A stretch of DNA of 64,000 nt from Tamilnaduibacter salinus. Lineage in GTDB: Bacteria > Pseudomonadota > Gammaproteobacteria > Pseudomonadales > Oleiphilaceae. Under the pieces are notes generated by a model. The model was not told where the DNA came from, did not search any database, and saw nothing but the letters and a program-made list of their open reading frames with translations. This document shows, in pieces, positions 9,480 to 18,776 of the stretch. Location of the stretch: assembly GCF_003096655.1 (NCBI RefSeq), contig NZ_QEKQ01000004.1, positions 62,001-126,000 on the forward strand, in the 5' to 3' direction. Position numbers and translations under genes: made by a program. Numbering within the stretch: the first letter of the stretch is position 1; every line of letters starts with the position of its first letter.

Positions 9480-9791
9480 ATGGCGGCAAAATGGCGTCAA
9501 TGCACGCGGGCTATGATGCTCGCACCCCTTCTACTGGCAGGCTGTGCCACCGTCGGCCAGGATTTTGCGACCCACAAGGTGGACCGGATTCGCATTGGTG
9601 AGACCACCCGTGATGAGGTTCAGTCCATGTTTGGCGACCCCTGGCGCACGGGTCTCAAGGACGGTCAGCGCACGTGGACCTACGGCAAGTACCGCTGGTC
9701 GGCGTTCGATGATTCCCAGACGACCGATCTGGTGATCACCTTCGATGACGAAGGCCGGGTTGCGTCTTACGTTTACAACACGACGGAGTAG
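9480..9791 (+). CDS. BamE/SmpA-like small lipoprotein
   Basis: This 103-residue protein has a lipobox LLLAGC and a single BamE-type domain (IRIGETTRDEVQSMFGDPWRT followed by a WTYGKY strand). It would be anchored to the inner or outer membrane. The ATG at 9480 has the ribosome site GAGGAGG eight bases before it. It is too short and divergent to be BamE itself; many bacteria carry several such uncharacterised lipoproteins. A second member of the same fold is at 44341-44721. Confidence 0.8.
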   Translation: MAAKWRQCTRAMMLAPLLLAGCATVGQDFATHKVDRIRIGETTRDEVQSMFGDPWRTGLKDGQRTWTYGKYRWSAFDDSQTTDLVITFDDEGRVASYVYNTTE

Positions 9792-9869
9792 ATTGCGACG
9801 GTGGCCGGATCGGTCAGGATAGAATCTTTCCAAACCCCGGGGCGCCGACTAAGCTGTTAAGGACGTGCT

Positions 9870-9920
9870 GATTCATCCCCTCAGGCCTTGCCCGGAGCCA
9901 CAGGCACGAGGGAATGAATC
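9870..9920. repeat. Inverted repeat in the leader of the multidomain cyclase gene
   Basis: GATTCATCCCCTC (9870-9882) and GAGGGAATGAATC (9908-9920) are complementary at 12 of 13 positions around a 25-base loop. The element lies about 90 bases before the likely start of the following gene. It could be an RNA stem-loop in its leader, a terminator for the lipoprotein gene, or a protein binding site. Confidence 0.5.
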
Positions 9921-10005
9921 GGCACTTTCTTAATGGGTTGAGCGAAGATTGAAGCGCTCCTTTTTCGGGAGTCGCGGTTGTCGGAGGATTCCCTGCCCAG
10001 TGGCC

Positions 10006-13000
10006 ATGATGAACGATGACGGACTCCCCGCCGGAACGTTCGAAAGTCTGGATCGGTTGATCGTTGCTCACGGTCTCGTTTTGCTTCGTGTGCGGTTTCC
10101 TGATCAGCCTGATGGGCAGTGGCTCGTCCGCACACCCGTTGACGAATCGGATCCGGTCGCGCGGGACCGGCTGGATCATGAGCGCCGGATTCTGCAGACC
10201 GTCCGACCGGCGTGTGCCCTGGCGCTGGAACTGAATCGCCATTCGCCGGCGCCGTCCTCAATGCTGTTCCGCGACCCTGGTGGGCGACCGCTCAGCCGCT
10301 GCGCCAACCTCACGACTGAGCGCTGGGGAGCGCTCGCCACGGCGTTGCTGGATGCCCTCGCCCATTGCCACCAGGCGGGTCTGTTGATCGGTCGCCTGAG
10401 GGCGGATTCCTGGCTTTGGGACGGTGAGCAGATTCACCTCTGCGATCTGAGCCATGCAACGTTGCTCTCCAGTCACGACCCCGGGCGCTACCAGGGACCA
10501 TCCGATGAGTCCGACTGGGTGGGTGCCCATTATATCGCGCCGGAACAGACCGGCCGGCATGACCAGACTGTCGATTATCGGGCAGATCTCTACAGTGCTG
10601 GTGTGATCCTCTACGAGACGCTGACCGGGGCGTCGCCGGTGGATGGCGAGACTCCGGAGGAACTGATCTATCAGCATCTGGCAGTCGCTCCAGAGCGACC
10701 CGAGGGGGCGCCGGAACGGGTCTCGGACGTCATCATGCGGCTGCTCGCCAAAAAACCCGGTCAGCGTTACCCGTCGGCGCGATCCGCCCTGCGTGACCTG
10801 AAGGCGGCGCTTGAGGGCGAGACTGTGGCGTCCGGCCAGCGCTCAGGAGCGCCGCGCCAGTCGGGTGCGACCATGCCCAATCGCCTCTATGGTCGTCGGC
10901 GGGAACAGATTCAGTTAGGGACGGTGCTGGCCAGCGGCATGGATGCCTCACCGCAGCTGGTGTGGGTGAGCGGTGTGTCCGGCGTTGGCAAGACGTCGCT
11001 CATCCGCGACATCTGTCTTGAGGAGCTGCGACAGGGCGGCTTTTTCGTGGAGGGCAAGTTCGATCAATTGATTCAGGCTCGTCCTTACAGCGCCTGGGCC
11101 CATGTACTGGATGAACTGATCAAACGACTGCTGGCCGAGCCTCCCGACGATCTCGCGCGCTGGTGTGAGCGACTGGAGAACAGCCTCGGAAGTGCGGCAA
11201 ACCGGCTGGCCACCCTGGTTCCCACGCTGAGCACGCTGCTGGGCCCGTTGGACACCCCGACGGCACTGCCGCCGACAGAGGCCCAGGAGCAGCTGAGGAC
11301 GGCCTTTCTGCGGTTTTTCGAAAGCTTTGAGAGCGTCGACAATCCGCTTGGCGTGTTCCTCGATGACCTTCAGTGGGCGGACCCCGCGTCTCTGTCATTG
11401 CTCGAGGCGCTGACTGAGCGGCTCGGGCCGGTGCCTCTGACGCTGATTGTCGCCTACCGAGAGGAAGAGGTGGACCGCAGTCACCGGGTTGCCGCTGTGC
11501 GCGCGCGGATTGGTGATCGTGGGCGGTTTGCCATCACCGACATGGCTCTGCCCGAACTGGGGCGGGACGATGTGCGGGATCTCATTGCCGCCGGATCGGA
11601 GCAGCCCCCGGAACAACTGGATGAGCTGGTGGCGGAAGTCTATCGCCGGAGTGGAGGCAATCCCTTTCTGCTCTGGCAGGTGCTGCATACGCTGCAGGAT
11701 CATAACGGTCTGAACGTCCGCGACGATGGTCGCTGGGAATGGGATCTTGATGTGATCCGTCGGGTCGGGGTGCCGACCGAAGTGGCCCGGCTGATGGGGC
11801 AGCGCTTTGACAACCTGCCGCTTCGTACCCGTGAAGTGCTTGCCGCGGCCTCCTGTCTGGGCACCACCTTCGAGATGGCGTTGCTGGCGGGTGTCATGGG
11901 TGAGGCCCCGTCGAGCGTCCAGACGCATCTCGATCCGGCCATGGATGAGGCGTTCGTGCTGCCGCTCGGTGACCCGCAACCGGCAGGGCACCGGCTTGTC
12001 TATCAGCGCTTTCGGTTCGCGCACGATCGCATGCAGGAGGCCGCCCACGGCATGCTGCCGCTCAGTCAGGCAGCGGACGTTCATGGTCGCATCGCGGATC
12101 TGATGCAGCGTGAGCTTAGCCGGGTTGAGCAGTCCGAACGCATCATCGAGATTGCCGGGCACCGCAATCGCAGCCTGCTAAGCCCATCCGATCCTGATGA
12201 ATCGCTGTCACTGGCCAGTCTGAACCTGTTGGCGGCGCGCAAGGCCAAACAGACAGGCGCTTTTGCCGCGGGACTCGAGCTGCTGGCAGCCGGAATGGCG
12301 TCACTGCCGGGCGATCTCTGGGAGCGCGATCCGATGCTGGCGCACGACCTCTATCGGGAGCGGGCGGAGCTGGAATATCTCAACAGCCGGTTCGTTGTCT
12401 CGCGCCAATACGCGTTGGAGGCCATCGATCGCGAGAGCGATCCATTGCGTCAGGCCGATCTGTACTGGATGCGTATCGTCCAATGCACATTGCGGGCCCA
12501 GTACGATGAAGCGGTGAGCATCGCCCGCGAGGCATTGAAGCGGCTCGGCGAAGAGTTGCCGGACCGGAATCTGCGGTCCGAGCGTGACCGGGAGCTCGAT
12601 TGGGTCCAGCAGCACCTCGGCGACCGCGATCTGCGTGAGCTGGGTGAGTGGCCGGCGATGACCGACCGGACTCAGAAAAAGGTCATGCAGCTACTGATTG
12701 CGCTGGGGCCACCCTGTTACCGCGCGTTCCCGGACCTCTGGTCTGTGATTGTGGCGCGCACGATGCGTCTGTCCATCACTCATGGGGTGGTCGCAAGCGC
12801 GGTCTACAGCCTGCCGGCCTACGGGGGGTTGCTGATCCATACCGGGCGCGGGTCGGGTTCGGAGGCCCGGGCATTGTACGACGCGTCCGGTCGCCTGATG
12901 GATCGTCTCGCCGATCCGGCGCAGTCGAGCATGGCTTATCTCATGATGGGCAGCTCCCTGAGTCACTGGTTCCGGCCGATGATGGCGGCGAGTGATGATT

Positions 13001-14949
13001 ACCGCCGCGCCTACGAAGTGGGCCAGATGTCCGGCAACCTCCAGTACGCGGTCTATGGTTTCGGCCACGACGTCTATTGTCGCTTCTTCGCCGGCGATGC
13101 CCTTCCCGGGTCACGAGCGGCGGCGGACGGCTATTTAACCTACAGTGAGCAGCGGGGCAACCTTTGGGGCAACGATCTGATCGGTGGTGCGCTGCGCCTT
13201 TTCCGGTGGCTCGAAGACGGTGACGGCAGCGCCGCCGAACGACAGGATGAGCAGGCGTATCTGGAGCGGTGCGAAGCGCATGGCAATCTGCAGGTGTTAT
13301 GTCTGTACCACCTGATGCGGGCGATGGTGCGGCTGCATTTTGGTGACCGGGAGGGCGCGCAGGCGAGCATTGAAGAAGCCGGGCACCGTCTGGACAGCGT
13401 GTCGGTGCAGGGGTTGCTGCCGGTGACTCAGTGGCCGGCGCTGCAAGTGCTCGCCGGTGCGGAGGCGGATCGGCGGGTCTGTATCGATGATGCGCGGGCA
13501 CGGTATGCGTCGTGGCGACAGCAGGCGCCGGGAAATTTCGAGCACTGGTATCAACTGATGGGCGCCGAATCTGCGGCGCTGGACGGGGATACCGGTATGG
13601 CCCTTACGTCCTACGAGGCCGCGTATCAGCGTGCTCGTGAGCACGGAGGCTGGAACGCAACGGCGCTGATCGCTCAGCGTGCCGACGCGTTCTGGCGCGA
13701 GCACGGCCATCCGGAGCTGGCTGACGTCTTTGGGCGGCGGCGCGAGCACGCGTTGCGCCGGGGCGGGGCAATGGGAGCTCGTCGGGCCGCAGGCGCGAGG
13801 GACGCCGCGGCGCCCGGTGATCCACTGAGTGTCGATGCGATGATCGGCACGGCAAAGGGGCTTTCGCAGCATACCTCGCTGGCCGGACTGGTCCCGGAGC
13901 TGGTGCGACAGGTCCGGGACCGGACCGGCGCGCACCGGGTGGCGGTGCTGTTGACGGTCAACGATGACCTGCGGCTCGCAACGGACAGTGATTGCCCTGG
14001 GGGGTACTCGCCCGATGCGCCGCAGGCAAGATTGCCCGATTCCTTGCCACAACGGGTTCTCCGGTACGCCGCACAGGCGCGGGAGCGCCAACGCGTTGAT
14101 CGCACCAGCCTCGCCTTCAGTCGAACGATGCAGTCTGACCCCTACTTCAGCCGACCCGGAACGAATGCGCCGTTGCGTGGCACGGCCTGGTGTCTGCCCA
14201 TGGAGCATCTTGGGGATCTGGTGGGCGTGCTGTACGTCGAGCATGAGCAGGAAGACGATCGGCTGGAGGCGCACATCAGCCCGTTGCTGGATTTCCTCGC
14301 GGCGCAGGGGGGCATCCTGATCCGCAACATTGAATTGATTGGCCGGCTGGCGGCGGAGAACCAGGCGCTTCAGGAAGCGGAACAGCGCATGCGCAGCGCC
14401 GATGCGGAGATCTCCGTCCGCAGGGCAGCCGAGAAACGCCTGGAAAAACTGGCCAACACGGACCCCCTGTCCGGGTTGCCCAACCGGCGCCTGCTGATGG
14501 AAACGCTGCGACAGGTCTGGCGCGGCCGGGGTGAGGTCCATGATCCACCGGTGGCCGTTCTGATGCTTGATATCGACTATTTCAAGGCGATCAATGACGA
14601 TCATGGTCATAGTGTGGGGGATCAGGTCATTCTGAGACTGGCAGACCATCTCCACACCGCCCTGCGTGGCAGTGATCTGGCGGCACGGATTGGTGGCGAG
14701 GAGTTCGCCATCTGTCTGCCTGAGAGCGAACAGGCCGTGGACATCGCCTGGCGGTTGTGTCGACAGATTGCTGAAACCCCCATGGAGATCGAAGGCAACA
14801 CGATCCGCTGCACCGTCAGTCTCGGCGTTGCCATCCAGTCGCCCGAGGATGAGGGCCCGGATGCGCTGCTGGCTCGTGCGGACCGAGCGCTTTACCAGGC
14901 CAAGACGCAGGGAAGAAACCGGGTTGTGGCGGATGAGGCGGGAGCGTAG
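10006..14949 (+). CDS. Pseudokinase-AAA ATPase-helical repeat-GAF-GGDEF signalling protein
   Basis: A multidomain protein of about 1647 residues, counted from the ATG at 10006; a TTG at 9949 and a GTG at 10000 are also in frame and no start has a good ribosome site. Order: a Ser/Thr-kinase-like domain (about 1-270), an ATPase with Walker A GVSGVGKTS (about 325-332) and Walker B LDDLQWAD (about 450), a long helical TPR-like region (about 700-1200), a GAF-like domain (about 1280-1440), a short coiled coil, and a GGDEF domain. The cyclase active site is GGEEF (about residue 1563) with a product-inhibition site RGSD five residues before it, so c-di-GMP synthesis is likely. The kinase domain has lost key residues: the HRD loop reads IGRLRADSW, although DLS and APE-like sites remain. 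It is probably a pseudokinase sensing or scaffolding module. Confidence 0.88.
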   Translation: MMNDDGLPAGTFESLDRLIVAHGLVLLRVRFPDQPDGQWLVRTPVDESDPVARDRLDHERRILQTVRPACALALELNRHSPAPSSMLFRDPGGRPLSRCANLTTERWGALATALLDALAHCHQAGLLIGRLRADSWLWDGEQIHLCDLSHATLLSSHDPGRYQGPSDESDWVGAHYIAPEQTGRHDQTVDYRADLYSAGVILYETLTGASPVDGETPEELIYQHLAVAPERPEGAPERVSDVIMRLLAKKPGQRYPSARSALRDLKAALEGETVASGQRSGAPRQSGATMPNRLYGRRREQIQLGTVLASGMDASPQLVWVSGVSGVGKTSLIRDICLEELRQGGFFVEGKFDQLIQARPYSAWAHVLDELIKRLLAEPPDDLARWCERLENSLGSAANRLATLVPTLSTLLGPLDTPTALPPTEAQEQLRTAFLRFFESFESVDNPLGVFLDDLQWADPASLSLLEALTERLGPVPLTLIVAYREEEVDRSHRVAAVRARIGDRGRFAITDMALPELGRDDVRDLIAAGSEQPPEQLDELVAEVYRRSGGNPFLLWQVLHTLQDHNGLNVRDDGRWEWDLDVIRRVGVPTEVARLMGQRFDNLPLRTREVLAAASCLGTTFEMALLAGVMGEAPSSVQTHLDPAMDEAFVLPLGDPQPAGHRLVYQRFRFAHDRMQEAAHGMLPLSQAADVHGRIADLMQRELSRVEQSERIIEIAGHRNRSLLSPSDPDESLSLASLNLLAARKAKQTGAFAAGLELLAAGMASLPGDLWERDPMLAHDLYRERAELEYLNSRFVVSRQYALEAIDRESDPLRQADLYWMRIVQCTLRAQYDEAVSIAREALKRLGEELPDRNLRSERDRELDWVQQHLGDRDLRELGEWPAMTDRTQKKVMQLLIALGPPCYRAFPDLWSVIVARTMRLSITHGVVASAVYSLPAYGGLLIHTGRGSGSEARALYDASGRLMDRLADPAQSSMAYLMMGSSLSHWFRPMMAASDDYRRAYEVGQMSGNLQYAVYGFGHDVYCRFFAGDALPGSRAAADGYLTYSEQRGNLWGNDLIGGALRLFRWLEDGDGSAAERQDEQAYLERCEAHGNLQVLCLYHLMRAMVRLHFGDREGAQASIEEAGHRLDSVSVQGLLPVTQWPALQVLAGAEADRRVCIDDARARYASWRQQAPGNFEHWYQLMGAESAALDGDTGMALTSYEAAYQRAREHGGWNATALIAQRADAFWREHGHPELADVFGRRREHALRRGGAMGARRAAGARDAAAPGDPLSVDAMIGTAKGLSQHTSLAGLVPELVRQVRDRTGAHRVAVLLTVNDDLRLATDSDCPGGYSPDAPQARLPDSLPQRVLRYAAQARERQRVDRTSLAFSRTMQSDPYFSRPGTNAPLRGTAWCLPMEHLGDLVGVLYVEHEQEDDRLEAHISPLLDFLAAQGGILIRNIELIGRLAAENQALQEAEQRMRSADAEISVRRAAEKRLEKLANTDPLSGLPNRRLLMETLRQVWRGRGEVHDPPVAVLMLDIDYFKAINDDHGHSVGDQVILRLADHLHTALRGSDLAARIGGEEFAICLPESEQAVDIAWRLCRQIAETPMEIEGNTIRCTVSLGVAIQSPEDEGPDALLARADRALYQAKTQGRNRVVADEAGA

Positions 14950-14982
14950 CCGGAGCTGGACGCCCCGGCGTTTGCCGCTGGC

Positions 14983-15435
14983 TCAGTCAGCGCTGACGTT
15001 GCTGAAGTAGCCGCTCAACCGGTCTTTGTTAGTGGCGGCGTTGGATGTGAGGGTTTTGACCGCGTTCTGCGCCGCTTCGTAGTTGGTGGCATCGCCCACA
15101 CTGATCACGCCGGCCATGTTCAGGGCCTGGTGGGGCGTGCATTTGTAGACGTAGACACCTTCCTGATCGACCGTAATGGTCACCTCCTCATTCATACCGC
15201 CCGACCAGCTACTGGCGCCCTCGGGCACGGCCACTGACACGCTGTTGTGTGCCGGATCCACCGGGACGAAGCGAATCGTGTCGCCTTTTTCCGCCTCAAC
15301 ATAGCCGGGCTCAAAGACCATCGCGCCATCCGGACCGGAATTCTTCATCTCAATGACGTGCTCGGCCGCTGTGGCATTGCCGGCCAGCAAACTCATGGCA
15401 GTGACCAGGGCCAGATGGGTTCTGTTCGCTTTCAT
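14983..15435 (-). CDS. Pseudoazurin (type 1 blue copper protein)
   Basis: This 150-residue periplasmic cupredoxin has a signal peptide (MKANRTHLALVTAMSLLAGN, ending near ATAAEH). The copper ligands are visible: His in DPAHNSV, then Cys, His and Met in KCTPHQALNM. The spacing is that of pseudoazurin, an electron carrier to nitrite reductase, cytochrome c peroxidase and similar partners. I chose the ATG at 15435 because GAGGTGTT precedes it and the signal peptide starts there; the frame stays open further upstream without a ribosome site. No denitrification genes are in the window, so its partner is unknown. Confidence 0.92.
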   Translation of the reverse strand: MKANRTHLALVTAMSLLAGNATAAEHVIEMKNSGPDGAMVFEPGYVEAEKGDTIRFVPVDPAHNSVSVAVPEGASSWSGGMNEEVTITVDQEGVYVYKCTPHQALNMAGVISVGDATNYEAAQNAVKTLTSNAATNKDRLSGYFSNVSAD

Positions 15436-15696
15436 ACAACACCTCTCACACGGTTGCTGGTTTCCTGAATTGCCCGAAGTCGGAGATCGCAAATCCCTAT
15501 GAATAGTGGTGAGGTGATTGTCGTTTTGCGACCCCAGAGCATTCGTACATCTACGGATGACAGTGCTGGGATCCCGCTTTTTGATCTGGATGCGATGTGC
15601 TGTCGAAGCCGGTCGCAGGCTCAAACCGGGGATCATCGACCCCGCCGGTGGTTTGGTTTATCGTTAAGTGAGGAGTGCATTCATCGAGGTTGTACG

Positions 15697-16659
15697 GTGT
15701 CCCACCATAAAGGCGATAAGTCGTCTCCCCCCCGTCCGGCGACCATGCCATCGACGGAGAACCAGGCCACACACTTGCCCCCCGGCGCTGCAGAGCAGTT
15801 GCTGGATAACATGGATGTGCTGGTGTATGTCGCCGATATGGAGACGCATGAGTTGCTCTACGTGAACGAGTACGGTCGCGCTATCTGGGGAGAACCCCGG
15901 GGGCGACACTGCTGGGAGGTGCTCCAGAACCGTACCAGCCCGTGTCCATTCTGTACCAACGATCAGCTTGTCGATGACCGGGGCATACCGAGTGGTCCCC
16001 ATGTCTGGGAATTTCGCAACGAATCCAATCATCGCTGGTATCAGTGCCGGGACCGGGCGATGCGGTGGCCAGACGGTCGGCTGGTCCGTATGGAGGTGGC
16101 CACGGACATCACCGAACGAAAAGCCGCGGAAGAGGCCGCCGAGGAAGCGCGTCGCCGAGCGGATTCGCTGGCCAGGGAGGACGTGCTGACTGGCCTGAAC
16201 AATCGTCGGGCTTTTCTCGAGCGCGCGGACCTGTTGCTCGCTGCGGCGCGGCGCCACCAACAGCCGGTTGCCGCGATCCTGCTGGATCTGGACTGGTTCA
16301 AGCATATCAATGACCAGTATGGCCACGGGGCCGGTGATGTGGTTCTGCAGGCGGTCGGTGAGGTGATCCGGAGCGAGGGGCGCCAGACTGATCCCAGTGG
16401 ACGGCTGGGGGGTGAAGAGTTCGCGATTGTGATGGCCGATGCCTCGGTTGATCAGGCGCGGACGTTGGCCGAACGTCTGCGCCGCCGGTTAGCGGCGCTG
16501 GCCATCGAATCGGACGGTGCCTGCCTTTCTGTGACGGCCAGTTTTGGCGTGGCCACGTTGTCAGACCCCACGGAAACCATTAGCACACTGTTGGGGCGTG
16601 CCGATCAGGCGATGTATCGTGCCAAGCTGGCGGGTCGGAATCGCGTCGAAGTGGCCTGA
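15697..16659 (+). CDS. PAS-GGDEF diguanylate cyclase
   Basis: This protein of about 320 residues has an N-terminal PAS domain (LLDNMDVLVYVADMETHELLYVN) containing a paired-cysteine motif CPFCTN, then a PAC segment (VRMEVATDITERKAAEE) and a GGDEF domain. The active site is GGEEF (about residue 237) and the inhibitory site is RQTD five residues before it, so it should make c-di-GMP with feedback control. The start is taken at GTG 15697, seven bases after GAGG; an ATG at 15745 has no ribosome site. CPFC-type PAS domains are sometimes redox or metal sensors; that is inference here. No membrane segment is seen, so it is likely cytoplasmic. Confidence 0.88.
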   Translation: MSHHKGDKSSPPRPATMPSTENQATHLPPGAAEQLLDNMDVLVYVADMETHELLYVNEYGRAIWGEPRGRHCWEVLQNRTSPCPFCTNDQLVDDRGIPSGPHVWEFRNESNHRWYQCRDRAMRWPDGRLVRMEVATDITERKAAEEAAEEARRRADSLAREDVLTGLNNRRAFLERADLLLAAARRHQQPVAAILLDLDWFKHINDQYGHGAGDVVLQAVGEVIRSEGRQTDPSGRLGGEEFAIVMADASVDQARTLAERLRRRLAALAIESDGACLSVTASFGVATLSDPTETISTLLGRADQAMYRAKLAGRNRVEVA

Positions 16660-16988
16660 TCGTCAGCCGGTGCCCGTATCACCGGGCTGGCTACCAGGGG
16701 CAGTGCGGTCAAGGGGGTGTGAGCAGCGTTTTCATGGGGGCTCCTGTCTCAGGGAGTGTGCCGGTCAGTGGCATGGCCTGATCATAACGGGAACGATGTG
16801 TCGTCTGCTAACTGGACTTTCAAGGGGCGTCACGGGAGATTGGTGTTGGTGAAATTCCCGAGACACTTTAGAAATTGTTACTGATCGTTTACTTTTGTAA
16901 CGGACAGTCCGCACGTGTCTGTTTCAGGACAGTGTGAAAAAAGGAAGATGGGCACGGCTGGATGTCGTGCCACAAGGAGTATATGACG
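16660..16988. other. Intergenic region, 329 bases
   Basis: No coding frame with a ribosome site is visible. An imperfect hairpin (AGCCGGTG near 16665, CACCGGGCT near 16683) could end the cyclase transcript. The right half is AT-rich, with GTTAC/GTAAC arms at about 16877-16901, and probably holds the promoter of the following lipoprotein gene. Confidence 0.4.
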
Positions 16989-18695
16989 ATGAAATGGAAA
17001 GCAATGTCGACAGCAACCCTGCTGTGTGTCTCTGCCATTGGCTTGTCGGGCTGCCTCGCCGACGCCCCGAACGTTCCCGTCGAAGGGGACCCTCCCAAGG
17101 AACGGACTCAGGGCAGCGATGAGTCAACCACCAGCCCTACTGTGTCCGGTCAGGACGTCAATATCGAACTGTATGGCGATATTGACCCGGATTTAACTCA
17201 GGAGGCTGGTAGCGACAACCCGGCCCTGCTTCTCGACGATTCGGACGTGTCGTACGCGGGTGCCGGTATGACGGCCACCGAATCCGATAGTGGTTCCGCT
17301 GTGCAGAGTCTGGCCGCGTCCGCGGATTTCCAGAAACAGATCGCCGATATCAGCGGACGCGTCAAAACCGCGCTGGAAAATGATGGCGCGTCGGTCAGTG
17401 AGCTGGTGAATCGGGTGGTGCAGGGACCGACCGGTGAAGTCGCCTCACTGGTTTATGACGTCTCATACGAGTCGGCGGGCACCACCAAGTCGAGCGGCGA
17501 GTTGCGGAATCTGCTGATCGGTGAGCTGGGCTCGGATGCCAATGTGGCCGAGCTGCCCAGTGGCACGGCGGACCAGGCTGAATTCCGGGTGGCTTTGGCT
17601 CTGGTGGCAACGCCGGACCAGGCGTTGACCTGGGTGTCCGCTTTTCCGGTCGCCAACGCTGGCGACGTTTCCAGTCGCTATGGGGCGCTGAATAACGGGA
17701 CTGCGATCGTCCCTGCTGGCACCTCGAGAAATCTGACCAAGGGTCAGAATGAGTTTGAGCAGAGCGCCAGCGCCAGCAATGCGGTGGACATTCTCTGGGT
17801 GATCGATAACTCGGGATCGATGGGGGAAGAACAAGAGAATCTCGGTGCCGGCGTCGACCAGTTTTTCACGAAGCTGAACAGCGCGGGCGTGGACTACCGA
17901 TTGGCGGCAACAACCACCGATGGCAGCACGTGTGAATCGCTACGGTCACTGCCGGCGGACGACACAAAGACGTTCATTACACCGGACACCCCGAATGCGG
18001 CAGCCCAGTGGAGCCAGGATAACCCAACAACGGGTATCGCCCGGCCGGGAACCTCTGGCAGCCCCAATGAAACCGGTTTCTACTGCGCGGATAGGGTGGA
18101 TCGCTCGACGTTTGATCGGGAAGGGGCGGCTGACATTACCGTCTTTGTCTCAGACGAAGAGGAGAATGAAACCTCGGACGAGGACCAGCCGTCCGGCCAG
18201 TCCGGTTATACCGTCCGCGATTACAATACCTACGAGCAGCGGTTTGTTGAGCGTGGCGACACGTTTTTTGCAATCGTCGGTGAGCATGATCAGATCAAGC
18301 GCACCGCCGATGACAGCTATGGCGATACCAACGCAACGGAATGCAATGGCGAGGGCGGGGAGGCCGAAGGTGGTTCCCACTACCGGGAAGTGGCCCGTGT
18401 AACCGGGGGCAGTGCGTCCTCCATCTGCTCCAAGGCCTCCAGCTGGTCCGTCATGTACGACGAGATCATCGAGACCGCCACGGGGCTGGCAAGCCGCTTT
18501 ACCCTGGATCGATCCGTGCTACCGTCTTCGGTTGAAGTCGACGTAAACGGCCAGAGCGTGGCACGCGACCCATCCCGCCAGAACGGCTTTGATGTCATTC
18601 TGCTGGAGGATGGCGCGCGAATCGCCTTCTATGGTGACGCGCTGCCGGAAAACGGCGATGCCATCACGGTCACCTACGATTACGTGCCAGAGTAA
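16989..18695 (+). CDS. Lipoprotein with von Willebrand factor A domain
   Basis: This protein of about 568 residues has a lipoprotein signal (MKWKAMSTATLLCVSAIGLS followed by the lipobox Cys). A VWA domain begins at ILWVIDNSGSMGEEQENLG, with a complete metal-ion site DNSGS; a later ITVFVSDEEENE strand is the third metal loop. AAGGAG lies nine bases before ATG 16989 and three before ATG 16983, so the former is preferred. VWA lipoproteins bind protein partners at the cell surface or in the periplasm; the partner here is unknown. It is followed by a strong hairpin and stands alone. Confidence 0.85.
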   Translation: MKWKAMSTATLLCVSAIGLSGCLADAPNVPVEGDPPKERTQGSDESTTSPTVSGQDVNIELYGDIDPDLTQEAGSDNPALLLDDSDVSYAGAGMTATESDSGSAVQSLAASADFQKQIADISGRVKTALENDGASVSELVNRVVQGPTGEVASLVYDVSYESAGTTKSSGELRNLLIGELGSDANVAELPSGTADQAEFRVALALVATPDQALTWVSAFPVANAGDVSSRYGALNNGTAIVPAGTSRNLTKGQNEFEQSASASNAVDILWVIDNSGSMGEEQENLGAGVDQFFTKLNSAGVDYRLAATTTDGSTCESLRSLPADDTKTFITPDTPNAAAQWSQDNPTTGIARPGTSGSPNETGFYCADRVDRSTFDREGAADITVFVSDEEENETSDEDQPSGQSGYTVRDYNTYEQRFVERGDTFFAIVGEHDQIKRTADDSYGDTNATECNGEGGEAEGGSHYREVARVTGGSASSICSKASSWSVMYDEIIETATGLASRFTLDRSVLPSSVEVDVNGQSVARDPSRQNGFDVILLEDGARIAFYGDALPENGDAITVTYDYVPE

Positions 18696-18712
18696 TCATT
18701 GAGCGTTCCCGA

Positions 18713-18744
18713 ATGGCGGGCCGGGGATTGGCTCGGCCCGCCAT
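18713..18744. terminator. Bidirectional hairpin terminator candidate
   Basis: ATGGCGGGCCG and CGGCCCGCCAT form a perfect 11-base stem around a 10-base loop, between the converging VWA lipoprotein and solute-binding protein genes. There is no T-tract on either side. Confidence 0.55.
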
Positions 18745-18776
18745 GGGGACCAGCAGTCAGCGGACCACGTCAGGGC

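Noticed and set aside
13297-14655. 452-codon frame antisense to the GAF-GGDEF region
   Set aside because: The GGDEF active site is on the + strand; the antisense product resembles no protein family.
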